A DNA stretch of 64,000 bases, taken from contig JAWDKM010000007.1 in the NCBI GenBank assembly GCA_032464575.1, positions 1 to 64,000 of the forward strand, in the 5' to 3' direction. This DNA is from Pontivivens sp032464575. GTDB taxonomy: Bacteria > Pseudomonadota > Alphaproteobacteria > Rhodobacterales > Rhodobacteraceae. The position numbers and the translations under genes were made by a program. The number at the start of each line of letters is the position of its first letter. The stretch's first letter is position 1. The notes beneath the pieces were generated by a model. That model saw only the letters and a program-made list of their open reading frames with translations. It searched no databases and was not told where the DNA came from. Shown here in pieces: positions 9,100-16,537 of the stretch.

Positions 9100-9831
9100 T
9101 CAGCGCCAGTCGCCCAGCGCCGCCTGCCAGAGCGTCAGCGCCGCCACCGCCGCCGTGTCCGCCCGCAGGATCCGCGGCCCCAGCGTGACGCTCACCGTCT
9201 GCGGCATCGCGCGGATCCGCTCGGCCTCCTCGGGCGCGAAGCCGCCCTCGGGCCCGATCAGGATCGCCCACGGCCCCGCGCCCGCATCGCTCAACGCGGC
9301 CAGCCCGGTCTCCGCCACCATGGTCTCGTCGCAGAACATCAACCGCCGGTCCTCGGGCCAGTCGCCCAGCACACGGTCCAGCGGCGTCGCCTCGTCGAGC
9401 TCCGGCACGAAGGTCCCGCCGCACTGCTCGGCCGCCTCGATGCAATGGGCGCGCAGCTTGTCGGCCCGCACCCGCTCCGAATTCGTGTAGCGGGTGAAGA
9501 CCGGCCGGATGCGCCGCACCCCCATCTCCGTCGCCTTCTCCACGATGAAGTCGGTGCGCGCCTTCTTGATCGGCGCGAACAGCAGCCAGACATCCGGCGG
9601 CATCGCCTGCACCCGCTCCCGCGCCACCACGTCGAGCAGCACGGCCCGCTTGCCCGCCTCCACGATCTGAGCCCGCCAGCCGCCGGAGGTCCCGTCGAAC
9701 AGCTCCACCGCCTCGCCGACCCCGAGCCGCAGCACATTCACGAGATAGTGCGCCTGCGCCCCCTCGACGCGCAGCGCCTGCCCGACGGCGAGTGGCCCGT
9801 CCACGTAGAGCCTCGTCCGAATGTCGCCCAT
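9100..9831 (-). CDS. rsmE: 16S rRNA (uracil-1498-N3)-methyltransferase
   Basis: A 243-residue SPOUT-class methyltransferase that methylates U1498 in the ribosomal decoding region. It has an N-terminal PUA-like domain (about 1-75) and the SPOUT knot motif LIGPEGGFAPEE near 190-205. The C-terminal LGPRILRADTAAVAAL is the standard RsmE ending. The ATG at 9831 has CAGGAGG immediately upstream; the longer open frame runs into the divergent ubiA gene and is not coding. In this group rsmE is often divergent from ubiA, as here. Confidence 0.93.
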   Translation of the reverse strand: MGDIRTRLYVDGPLAVGQALRVEGAQAHYLVNVLRLGVGEAVELFDGTSGGWRAQIVEAGKRAVLLDVVARERVQAMPPDVWLLFAPIKKARTDFIVEKATEMGVRRIRPVFTRYTNSERVRADKLRAHCIEAAEQCGGTFVPELDEATPLDRVLGDWPEDRRLMFCDETMVAETGLAALSDAGAGPWAILIGPEGGFAPEEAERIRAMPQTVSVTLGPRILRADTAAVAALTLWQAALGDWR

Positions 9832-9890
9832 GCGCACCTCCTGCCCGCCCGTCCTAGAGCGCGGGCCGCGCAGCGTCAAAACGCCCTCCC

Positions 9891-9922
9891 TTCCAGCTTG
9901 TCCAAATATCCCCGCCGGAGGC
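9891..9922. repeat. Short GCCTCCGGCGGGGATATTT-type repeat, copy 2
   Basis: AAATATCCCCGCCGGAGGC (9904-9922) preceded by TTCCAGCTTGTCC. It matches the unit at 5937-5968 at nearly every position. It lies in the rsmE/ubiA divergent gap, on the rsmE side. Confidence 0.8.
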
Positions 9923-9956
9923 ATCCGCCGGTGCAAAGTGCGGATCGATCTGCCAT

Positions 9957-10934
9957 ATGAGGCGCATGACCGATCCGACGCTCCATCCAGACGGCCGCGT
10001 GGCCGACGCCACCGACGCCAACTGGGTGGACCGCTACGCCCCGCCCACCTGGCGCCCCTACCTGCGGCTCTCGCGCGCCGACCGCCCGGCGGGGACGTGG
10101 CTCCTGCTGCTGCCCTGCTGGTGGGGCCTCGCACTGGCGGTGGCCGCGACCGGCGGCTGGACGCCCTACACGGCCTGGCTCGCCATCGCCTGCGCCCTCG
10201 GTGCCTTCCTCATGCGCGGCGCGGGCTGCACGTGGAACGACCTCACCGACCGGGATTTCGACGCGCAGGTCGCGCGGACCCGCTCGCGCCCGCTGCCCTC
10301 GGGCCAGGTCACGGCGGGGCAGGCGCGGGCCTGGATGATCGTGCAGGCACTGGCGGCCTTCGCCATCCTGCTCACCTTCCCGCCCGCGGCGATCGTGCTC
10401 GGCGTGCTCTCGCTCGCCCTCGTCGCCGTCTACCCCTTCGCCAAGCGCTTCACCTGGTGGCCGCAGGTCTTCCTCGGCCTCGCCTTCAACTGGGGCGCAC
10501 TGCTCCTCTGGGTCGCCGTGACCGGATCGCTGGGCCCCGCCGCCATCGCGCTTTACGCCGCGGGCATCGCGTGGACCCTCTTCTACGACACGATCTACGC
10601 CCACCAGGACAAGGAGGACGACGCGCTGATCGGCGTCCGCTCCACCGCGCGCCTCTTTGCCGAGCGCACGCCGCGATGGCTGCTCCTGTTCCTCGTGGCC
10701 ACCGTCACGCTGTCGGCCCTCGCCGTGATCCTCGCCCTGATCTCCGGCCCGCAGGTGCCGCTGCTGGTCGCCCTCGCGGGCGTCTGGGGCATGGGCCTGC
10801 ATCTGAACTGGCAGATGCGCCGCCTCGACATCGACGACCCGGACACCTGCATGCGCCTCTTCCGCTCGAACCGGGACGCGGGCCTCATCCTCGCGATCGC
10901 CCTCGCCGTGGCCGCCGGACTGCCAGGCGGCTGA
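9957..10934 (+). CDS. ubiA: 4-hydroxybenzoate polyprenyltransferase
   Basis: This integral membrane enzyme attaches the polyprenyl tail to 4-hydroxybenzoate in ubiquinone synthesis. The 325-residue sequence has about eight membrane helices. It also has the two Asp-rich prenyl-diphosphate/Mg sites: NDLTDRDFDAQVARTRSRPL near 99-118 and DTIYAHQDKEDD near 207-218. The start could be 9957 or the ATG at 9966, which has GAGG close by. The gene is divergent from rsmE. About 70 bp downstream lies the OmpA-domain gene on the same strand. Confidence 0.95.
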   Translation: MRRMTDPTLHPDGRVADATDANWVDRYAPPTWRPYLRLSRADRPAGTWLLLLPCWWGLALAVAATGGWTPYTAWLAIACALGAFLMRGAGCTWNDLTDRDFDAQVARTRSRPLPSGQVTAGQARAWMIVQALAAFAILLTFPPAAIVLGVLSLALVAVYPFAKRFTWWPQVFLGLAFNWGALLLWVAVTGSLGPAAIALYAAGIAWTLFYDTIYAHQDKEDDALIGVRSTARLFAERTPRWLLLFLVATVTLSALAVILALISGPQVPLLVALAGVWGMGLHLNWQMRRLDIDDPDTCMRLFRSNRDAGLILAIALAVAAGLPGG

Positions 10935-11007
10935 CGCCAAGGTCCGCTTGCAGCCGCAGGGCGTGCCCCCTAGACAGGATGCAACCGACCCGACGGAGAC
11001 CGTCCGC

Positions 11008-13266
11008 GTGCGCATCGTCGCCTATCTCTTCCTTGCCATCGCAATCGGGCTGAGCGCCTTCGCCGCCTACCACACCGCCGGGATCCTCACCGACCGGATC
11101 GAGGCCCGCAACGCGCGCATCGCGACAGCCGCCCTCGTCGCCGCCGGGCAGGACTGGGCCGTGATCGAGGCGGACGGCACCCGCATCTCGCTCAGCGGCA
11201 CCGCCCCCGGCGAGGGCGCCCGCTTCCGCGCCATCGATGTCGTGCGCAGCCTCTACGACGAGGACAATGTCGAGGAGGACATCGTCCTCGCCGACGCCGC
11301 CGATCTGCCGCCGGAGCCCGTTCGCATCGAGCTCCTGCTCACCCCGGACCAGATCACAGCGCTCGGCACCCGGCCCCAGATGCTGGAGGGCCGCCTCGCC
11401 GAACAGCTCGCCGCGCTCGCCCGCCCCGGCATGGACCTCACCCGCCCGGTGGAGACTGTGGTGGATATCGACTGGGACGGCGCGCTGCCCTTCCTCGCGC
11501 GCCTGTCGGAGCGGATCACCACGGGCCGCGTCACGCTGGCCGCGGGTACCGTCCATGTCGAGGCCGCGCTGCCCGACGACGAGAGCCGCGTCGCCCTGCG
11601 CACCTTCGCGCGCGAGGAGGTGCCGCCGGGCCTCGGCCTCGACCTCTCGCTCACCTCGCCGCGCACGATCCTGTCGCCCTATCCCTTCGTGGTGGAGACC
11701 GATGCGCAGGGCGGTACTCTGCGCGCCTGCGCCGCCCCGACGGCCGAGGATGCGGCCCAGATCGAACGCGCGCTCGCCGAAGTCGGCGTCGCGAACCCCG
11801 ATTGCGCCATCGCGCTCGGCGCGCCCGACGCCGCCTGGACCGATGCCGTGCTGGCCGCGCTTGCGACCGCGCTCACCCTGCCGGCCGCCGAGCTCGAGAT
11901 CACCGACAGGACCGTCGTTCTCAATGTCAGCGCCAGCCTGCCGGTCCCCCGGCGCCTCGACCTCGCAGAGGACCTCGCCGCCGCCCTGCCCGAGGGCTAC
12001 CAGGCCCGCGTCGTCCAGCCCGCGGCCCTCGGCTCCCAGATCACGCCGCGCGCCGCCGTACCGCCCAGCCCGCTCGTCCTCACGCTGACGACGGACACGC
12101 TCGACATTTCCGGCGTGGTGGCAAGCAGCGGCGGGCCCGACGCCGTCACCGCCTATGCCCGCACCGCCTTCTCGGACCGGGCGCTCGACAGCGCGTTGAC
12201 GGCGGAGCGGATCGGCCAGGGCACGCCCGTGGCCACCGCGCTCGCCGTGCTCGACGCGCTCGCACTCCTCAACACCGGCGAGGCGCGCGTGGTCGGCGAC
12301 CGGGTGCAGCTTCGCGGCACCGGTCTTGGGGAGGATCTGCCCCAGCGCATCGAGGCGCTGCTGCGGGGGCTGCTGCCCGAAACGCTGCTCGACCTCGACA
12401 TCGAGGGGCTGCCGATCCCGGAGACGGCGGGCGACGGCACCGACGGCTTCCTCGACGCCGAAACCTGCTTCGACCGTCTGGCTGCCGCGCAGGAGGACGG
12501 GCCCATCGGCTTCGCGCCCGCCAGCGCCACCCTAACCCTCGCCAGCGCGGCCACCATCGACGAGATCGCGGCCATCCTGCGCGAGTGTCCCGGCGTGCGG
12601 TTCGAGATCGGCGGCCATACCGACAACCAGGGGGGCGAGGAGCTCAACCGCCAGATCTCCGAAGCGCGCGCCAACTCCGTGCTCGACGCACTCCTCGCCC
12701 GCGGCGTGTTCCTCGACCGCATGACCGCCATCGGCTACGGCGAGGCGCTGCCCGTTGCCAGCAACGAGACGGAGGAGGGCCGCGCCCGCAACCGCCGGAT
12801 CGAGTTCACCGTGCTCGAGATCGCCGCGCCGGGTCCGGCGGCGGACGCTCCCGAACCGGACGTGACCCCGACGCAGGACGCCCCGCCGCCGGCCGCGTCC
12901 GTCCCTCCGCCGGAGGACCCGGATGTGGACGGAACCGCGGACACCGATGCGGCAACGCCGGAGCCCGCCGCGGACGAGAACGCCACCGCGGCAACCGATG
13001 ACGCGGTCGATCCCCCGAGCCAGCCCCAGGACGCGACCGATCCACAGGGCCGGGCCGAGGACGCGGTCGAAGCGACGGCAACCGACAGCACATCCCGCAC
13101 CGACGAGGACATCATCGCCGAGGATGCCCGTGCCGAGGGGCCCTTCGTGGCACCCGAAAGCGGCGCCCCGCCCCGCGGCCGGCCCGCGCGCGACGCCGAC
13201 GACACGCCGCCCGAGGAGGCCGAGCCCGACGCCGCGGCCGACGACCAGCAGGAGACTTCCCAGTGA
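11008..13266 (+). CDS. Anchored OmpA-domain protein with acidic C-terminal tail
   Basis: A 752-residue envelope protein. A membrane anchor at residues 5-24 is followed by a long repetitive periplasmic region (about 25-490) in which BON-like modules can be suspected. A peptidoglycan-binding OmpA domain spans about 499-600: GGHTDNQGGEELNRQISEAR near 534, then NRRIEF near 595. Unusually, the OmpA domain is not C-terminal. It is followed by about 148 residues of low-complexity Asp/Glu/Ala/Pro/Thr. A GTG start at 11008 is chosen because the anchor begins there and GACGGAGA lies upstream; an ATG 60 nt upstream gives a poorer N-terminus. The stop overlaps the next gene by 4 nt. Confidence 0.85.
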   Translation: MRIVAYLFLAIAIGLSAFAAYHTAGILTDRIEARNARIATAALVAAGQDWAVIEADGTRISLSGTAPGEGARFRAIDVVRSLYDEDNVEEDIVLADAADLPPEPVRIELLLTPDQITALGTRPQMLEGRLAEQLAALARPGMDLTRPVETVVDIDWDGALPFLARLSERITTGRVTLAAGTVHVEAALPDDESRVALRTFAREEVPPGLGLDLSLTSPRTILSPYPFVVETDAQGGTLRACAAPTAEDAAQIERALAEVGVANPDCAIALGAPDAAWTDAVLAALATALTLPAAELEITDRTVVLNVSASLPVPRRLDLAEDLAAALPEGYQARVVQPAALGSQITPRAAVPPSPLVLTLTTDTLDISGVVASSGGPDAVTAYARTAFSDRALDSALTAERIGQGTPVATALAVLDALALLNTGEARVVGDRVQLRGTGLGEDLPQRIEALLRGLLPETLLDLDIEGLPIPETAGDGTDGFLDAETCFDRLAAAQEDGPIGFAPASATLTLASAATIDEIAAILRECPGVRFEIGGHTDNQGGEELNRQISEARANSVLDALLARGVFLDRMTAIGYGEALPVASNETEEGRARNRRIEFTVLEIAAPGPAADAPEPDVTPTQDAPPPAASVPPPEDPDVDGTADTDAATPEPAADENATAATDDAVDPPSQPQDATDPQGRAEDAVEATATDSTSRTDEDIIAEDARAEGPFVAPESGAPPRGRPARDADDTPPEEAEPDAAADDQQETSQ

Positions 13267-13598
13267 CCCGATCCGAACTCGTGACCGTCATCACCCTCGC
13301 GCTGCTGGTGGCCGTTCTGCTCGGCTGGACCCTCCGCTGGGCCTTCGGCAGCATCCTGCGCACCCGCGGCGGCAACGTCGAGACCGTCGACGACATGGCC
13401 GCGCGCCTCAACGCGGCGGAGGAGGCGCAGGCCACGCTGGCCGCACAGCTCGCTGCGACCGACCAGTCGCTGCGCAGCCAGCTCCGCGGCAAGGAGGCGG
13501 AACTGGAGGCCGCCATGGACGGGCTGCGGCAGGCTCGGCAGCACTCCGCCGAGTGGCAGGCCGCCTACGAGACGTTGAAGAGTGGAGAAGCGCGGTAG
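13263..13598 (+). CDS. Small single-helix coiled-coil membrane protein
   Basis: A 111-residue protein with an N-terminal membrane helix (about 6-25). A continuous heptad-like charged helix follows at about 40-105 (RLNAAEEAQATLAAQL, LRGKEAELEAAMDGLRQARQ), suggesting a coiled coil. The start is GTG at 13263, overlapping the OmpA-domain stop by 4 nt (GTGA), so translation is coupled. That coupling suggests the two act together, perhaps as an inner-membrane partner to a peptidoglycan-anchored protein. No named family is recognised. Confidence 0.75.
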   Translation: MTRSELVTVITLALLVAVLLGWTLRWAFGSILRTRGGNVETVDDMAARLNAAEEAQATLAAQLAATDQSLRSQLRGKEAELEAAMDGLRQARQHSAEWQAAYETLKSGEAR

Positions 13599-13607
13599 AC
13601 CCGCGAA

Positions 13608-13633
13608 ACGGCCCCGCCGGAAGGCAGGGCCGT
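13608..13633. terminator. Bidirectional terminator hairpin
   Basis: ACGGCCC and GGGCCGT (7 bp, extended by inner CGCC/GGC pairing) form a hairpin between the convergent coiled-coil gene and the methyltransferase gene. On the minus strand it is followed by TTTCG. Confidence 0.65.
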
Positions 13634-13638
13634 CCGTC

Positions 13639-14526
13639 TCAGATCTTTTCCTTGAGCACGCGCACCATCGGACGCGGCAGAACCGTGTGGCCGATGCGCG
13701 CGAGGCGGGCGCGCAGCGGCAGGATCTTCAGGGAGGACCGCGTGAAGACCAGCGAGCGGTAGCACTCCAGGATGTCGTCATGCGGCACGTCGGAGAAGAC
13801 GCAGTCCGGGTTCTTCTGCCCGATCCAGGTGTTCCCGAAATAGGTCTGTCCCTCGCTGAGCAGGCCATGCCGCTCGAACAGCTTGTGGAGGTGGTGCGCG
13901 ATCAGGTGCTTCTGGTCGATGCGAACGTCATGCGCCAGCACACCGCGCCGACGGATCTTGGCCCGCGTCTCGGCCTTGACGTCATCGAGGATGACGCCGC
14001 CGCCGTCGACGAGCCGGTCGTAGAAGAGCTTGAAGTCCCGGTCCAGGCGACCGTCCGCGTCCAGCAGCATCACGCCGAAGCGGATGTCCGCGGGGATCTT
14101 CTCGGCGGCCGAGACGGCATCGCCGACGATGAACTCGACATAATCCTCGAGCCCGAAATGCGCGATGTTGCGGCGGATGATGCTCTCGTTCTGCTCCAGC
14201 CCGCCGAAGCGGTCGCGCGAGCCGCCCATGATCCGGTCGATCGTGTAGACCTTGCCGGTCCGTCCGCTGTCGCGCAGGCCCATGGCGAGGCTGATCGCAC
14301 CCGCACCATGGCCCGTTCCGACCTCGACCATATGGGGGAGCGGAGCATCGCGACCGACCCGGTAGATCTCTTCGTAGACCTCCGGCTCCATCATGCCATT
14401 GCACAGCCGCTTGACTGTCTTGCCGTCGAATACCGTAGCCAACACTGCCCTACGTGCCCCCTGTTCCATCTCGCCTTGCCCGCGTCCGGGCCTCGAACGC
14501 GAAAAATCATTCAGAAACAGCGGCAT
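13639..14526 (-). CDS. Class I SAM-dependent methyltransferase
   Basis: Up to 295 residues. The S-adenosylmethionine motif I is MVEVGTGHGAGAISLAMG (about 65-82), followed by an acidic YTIDRI strand end, and a GVMLLDADG motif near 153-161 resembling the DADG/DGDH of sugar- and lipid-modifying class I enzymes (Methyltransf_24-like). The substrate is unknown. The start is uncertain. The first ATG (14526) lies inside a perfect 16-bp palindrome with no ribosome site, while an ATG at 14472 (MEQGARRAVL) follows AAGGCGAG and is a good alternative. The upstream gap is conspicuously AT-rich compared with its surroundings. Confidence 0.75.
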   Translation of the reverse strand: MPLFLNDFSRSRPGRGQGEMEQGARRAVLATVFDGKTVKRLCNGMMEPEVYEEIYRVGRDAPLPHMVEVGTGHGAGAISLAMGLRDSGRTGKVYTIDRIMGGSRDRFGGLEQNESIIRRNIAHFGLEDYVEFIVGDAVSAAEKIPADIRFGVMLLDADGRLDRDFKLFYDRLVDGGGVILDDVKAETRAKIRRRGVLAHDVRIDQKHLIAHHLHKLFERHGLLSEGQTYFGNTWIGQKNPDCVFSDVPHDDILECYRSLVFTRSSLKILPLRARLARIGHTVLPRPMVRVLKEKI

Positions 14527-14533
14527 GCCGCTG
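14518..14533. promoter_or_regulatory. Perfect 16-bp palindrome at the methyltransferase start
   Basis: CAGCGGCATGCCGCTG is a perfect palindrome overlapping the first ATG of the methyltransferase frame. It could be an operator. If so, the downstream ATG at 14472 is the more likely start. No regulator is identified. Confidence 0.35.
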
Positions 14534-14632
14534 TGCAGGTGAAAACCGCCTTTGCAGTATACTAAAATTTGGCTGGATGGTGGAAACTTTTACGCGCTTT
14601 TTTGCACATGCACACACGCTGGGGTTGAACGA

Positions 14633-15082
14633 TTAGCGAGCGTACCAGCGGGTTTCCGCCTGTTTGTCCGTCTCGCGCGCGTCGACCCATTTCGCGCCTG
14701 CGGGACCGACCTCCCGTTTCCAGAACGGCGCGCGGGTCTTGAGGTAGTCCATGATGAACTCCGCCGCCTCGAAGGCCGCGGCCCGGTGGGGCGAGGCCGT
14801 GAGCACCAGCACGATCCGCGCGCCGGGTGCCAGCGGGCCGTAGCGGTGGACGATCGTCACGCCCTGCAGGGGCCAGCGCTCCCGCGCCTCCACCTCGATC
14901 CTCTCCAACGCCTGCTCGGTCACGCCGGGCCAGTGCTCCAGCTCCATCTCCGTGATCTCGTCCGCGCCGGAGCGGACGAGGCCGGTGAAGCTCGCCACCG
15001 CGCCGATATCCGGGTTGCCCGCGGTCAGCGCGTCCATCTCGGCCCCGATGTCGAAATCGGCCTCCTGCACGCGGACCGCCAT
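14633..15082 (-). CDS. moaE: Molybdopterin synthase catalytic subunit MoaE
   Basis: MoaE transfers two sulfurs, carried as the thiocarboxylate of MoaD, onto precursor Z to make molybdopterin. The 149-residue sequence keeps the catalytic lysines of the MDYLKTRAPFWKREV motif (Lys115 and Lys122) and the SFTGLVR motif near 31-37. It begins 1 nt after the moaD stop, so pgsA-moaD-moaE is one tightly coupled operon. Confidence 0.95.
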   Translation of the reverse strand: MAVRVQEADFDIGAEMDALTAGNPDIGAVASFTGLVRSGADEITEMELEHWPGVTEQALERIEVEARERWPLQGVTIVHRYGPLAPGARIVLVLTASPHRAAAFEAAEFIMDYLKTRAPFWKREVGPAGAKWVDARETDKQAETRWYAR

Positions 15083-15083
15083 C

Positions 15084-15329
15084 TCAGCCCCCCGTCATCG
15101 GCGGGAAGAAGGCGACCTCGCGCACGCCCGCAAGCGGCGCGTCGAGCGTCGTCATCTCCTGATCGACCGCGACCCGCACCGCCGCGAGGTCGGAAAAGGC
15201 GAGCGCATAGCGATCCTCCCGCCCGCGCAGCTCCTCCACCAGCTCGGCGACCGTGGCGGCCGAGGTCTCGACCTCCTCGCGCGGCACGCCGATCCGCTCC
15301 CGCAGCCAGGCGAAGTAGAGAACCCTCAT
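15084..15329 (-). CDS. moaD: Molybdopterin synthase sulfur carrier subunit MoaD
   Basis: An 81-residue ubiquitin-fold protein that ends in the essential Gly-Gly (PMTGG), which is adenylated and thiocarboxylated before donating sulfur to MoaE. It starts MRVLYFAWLRERIG, typical of the family. Its ATG overlaps the pgsA stop by 4 nt (ATGA), and moaE follows directly. Confidence 0.95.
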   Translation of the reverse strand: MRVLYFAWLRERIGVPREEVETSAATVAELVEELRGREDRYALAFSDLAAVRVAVDQEMTTLDAPLAGVREVAFFPPMTGG

Positions 15330-15985
15330 GCCCGCTCCTCCAGATACGGCATCGCCTTGCGGAAATAGTCCCAGCCGGACAATACCGTAAGCACCGCCGC
15401 GATCCAGAGCAGCACCAGGCCGAGTGCAAGGGCGGCGTTCTGCAGCACGAAGGCCCGCGCGACACCCACCGTATCCGCCGCATCCCCGCGCAGGATCGCG
15501 TCATGCAGCGCCGGGTCGAGCGCGAAGCGCAGCGCCTCGTACTGCGCCGTCAGCGCGCTGGCCGCGAGCAGCACCGCGACCGCCACCATCTGCACCGTCG
15601 TCTTCCACTTCGCGATGCGGGTCACGTCGAGCTTCACCGCGCCGAGATACTCCCGCAGGCCCGACACCAGCACCTCGCGCAACAGGATGAACGCCGCCGG
15701 CACGACGAACAGCACGTTGAGCCCCATCAGCGCGAAGAGCACGCCGAGCGCGATCACCACCATCGCCTTGTCCGCGATCGGATCGAGCATCTTGCCGAAG
15801 GGCGAGCCCTGGTCGAACCGCCGCGCGATCCATCCGTCGACGAAGTCGGTGAGCGCCGCACCCACGAACAGCGCCAGCGCCACCCAGTCCGCCAGCGGCC
15901 GCGGCAGGATGAGGAAGACGATGGCGATCATCGGGGCCGCGAGAACCCGCAGAACGGTCAGGATGTTGGGGATGGTCCAGCGCAT
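15326..15985 (-). CDS. pgsA: CDP-diacylglycerol--glycerol-3-phosphate 3-phosphatidyltransferase
   Basis: This inner-membrane enzyme commits CDP-diacylglycerol to phosphatidylglycerol synthesis. The 219-residue protein carries the full CDP-alcohol phosphotransferase motif D-G-x2-A-R-x8-G-x3-D-x3-D (DGWIARRF...GKMLDPIADK, about 50-73), and the other hydrophobic stretches fit 4-6 membrane helices. The N-terminus MRWTIPNILTVLRVLAAP is characteristic. It heads the pgsA-moaD-moaE operon. uvrC lies upstream on the same strand, but a 550-bp repeat-filled gap separates them. Confidence 0.95.
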   Translation of the reverse strand: MRWTIPNILTVLRVLAAPMIAIVFLILPRPLADWVALALFVGAALTDFVDGWIARRFDQGSPFGKMLDPIADKAMVVIALGVLFALMGLNVLFVVPAAFILLREVLVSGLREYLGAVKLDVTRIAKWKTTVQMVAVAVLLAASALTAQYEALRFALDPALHDAILRGDAADTVGVARAFVLQNAALALGLVLLWIAAVLTVLSGWDYFRKAMPYLEERA

Positions 15986-16044
15986 GCCCCTGATCTAACG
16001 CGCACGCCGCCGGAGTGATAGGGGGCGGAGGAAAAAGGGGCGCG

Positions 16045-16358
16045 ACACCGTCCCGGCCGAAGAGCCGGGACCGTTACGCGACGGCGCATGACGTAGCAAA
16101 AGACCCCGGATCAAGTCCGGGGCGGTGTCGCTTTGAAGAGCCTTCTGCCCGGCTGATAGGCCGGGCCGCGCCCGCCCGGGGCTCCGCCCGTTCACGCCTC
16201 AAACGCTCCACTGGAGCGTTTGCGAGACGGCGTTCGCCCTCCCCCCGGAGAGCGCGCTGGCGGTGCCGGAGCTCGAATGTGGGGCATCGATCCTGATGCT
16301 CGAGAGCGGGAGCCCATCAATCCCGTTCGGTAAGCGCCCTCCGGGTCGGGCGCGGCCC
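16045..16358 (-). repeat. Composite palindromic repeat, copy 1 (near complete)
   Basis: Read on the minus strand, this aligns module by module with 36395-36697. The modules are a GACC(T/C)GGAGGGCGC entry, a GCTCTC(A/G)AGCAT unit, a CTCC-GGGGG-AGGG run and AAACGCTCC-N3-GGAGCGTTT (16201-16221). Then come GGGCGGAGCCC, GGCGCGGCCCGG with GCCGGGC, CCCCGGAC-TTGATCCGGGG, and GGTCCCGG-CCGGGAC. Most modules are palindromes. Confidence 0.8.
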
Positions 16359-16375
16359 TCAGCGCTCCGTACTCA

Positions 16376-16450
16376 CGTCATGGTCCGGCTCGACCGGACC
16401 ATCTCGTCGAAGCTGGAGATCCTCGGAGCGAGCCCAAGGATGACGCTCAT
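16376..16450 (+). repeat. GGTCCGGCTCGACCGGACC repeat, copy 1
   Basis: A 75-bp unit of two hairpins: GGTCCGG-CTCGA-CCGGACC and ATCCTCGG...CC-AGGAT. Its reverse complement at 23911-23985 is nearly identical. Translated, it gives the spurious peptide MVRLDRTISSK, which is not a real protein. Confidence 0.85.
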
Positions 16451-16469
16451 TGAAAGGCCGTCCAACACG

Positions 16470-16535
16470 CCCGCTCCCCCGGGGCTCCGCCCGTTCGGCG
16501 CTGAAAACGCTCCACTGGAGCGTTTCCGAGACGGC
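16470..16535 (-). repeat. Composite palindromic repeat, partial copy
   Basis: Contains CCCGGGGCTCCGCCCGTTC followed by AAACGCTCC-N3-GGAGCGTTT (16505-16525) and GAGACGGC, in the same order as in copy 1. The outer modules are missing. It abuts the uvrC stop codon. Confidence 0.8.
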
Positions 16536-16537
16536 CC

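Larger units (their letters stand above)
15986..16537. repeat. Repeat-filled gap between uvrC and pgsA
   Basis: No gene is supported here. From left to right it holds an inverted near-complete copy of a composite palindromic repeat (about 16045-16358), a 75-bp unit with a GGTCCGG/CCGGACC hairpin (16376-16450), and a partial composite copy (about 16470-16535). Confidence 0.85.
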
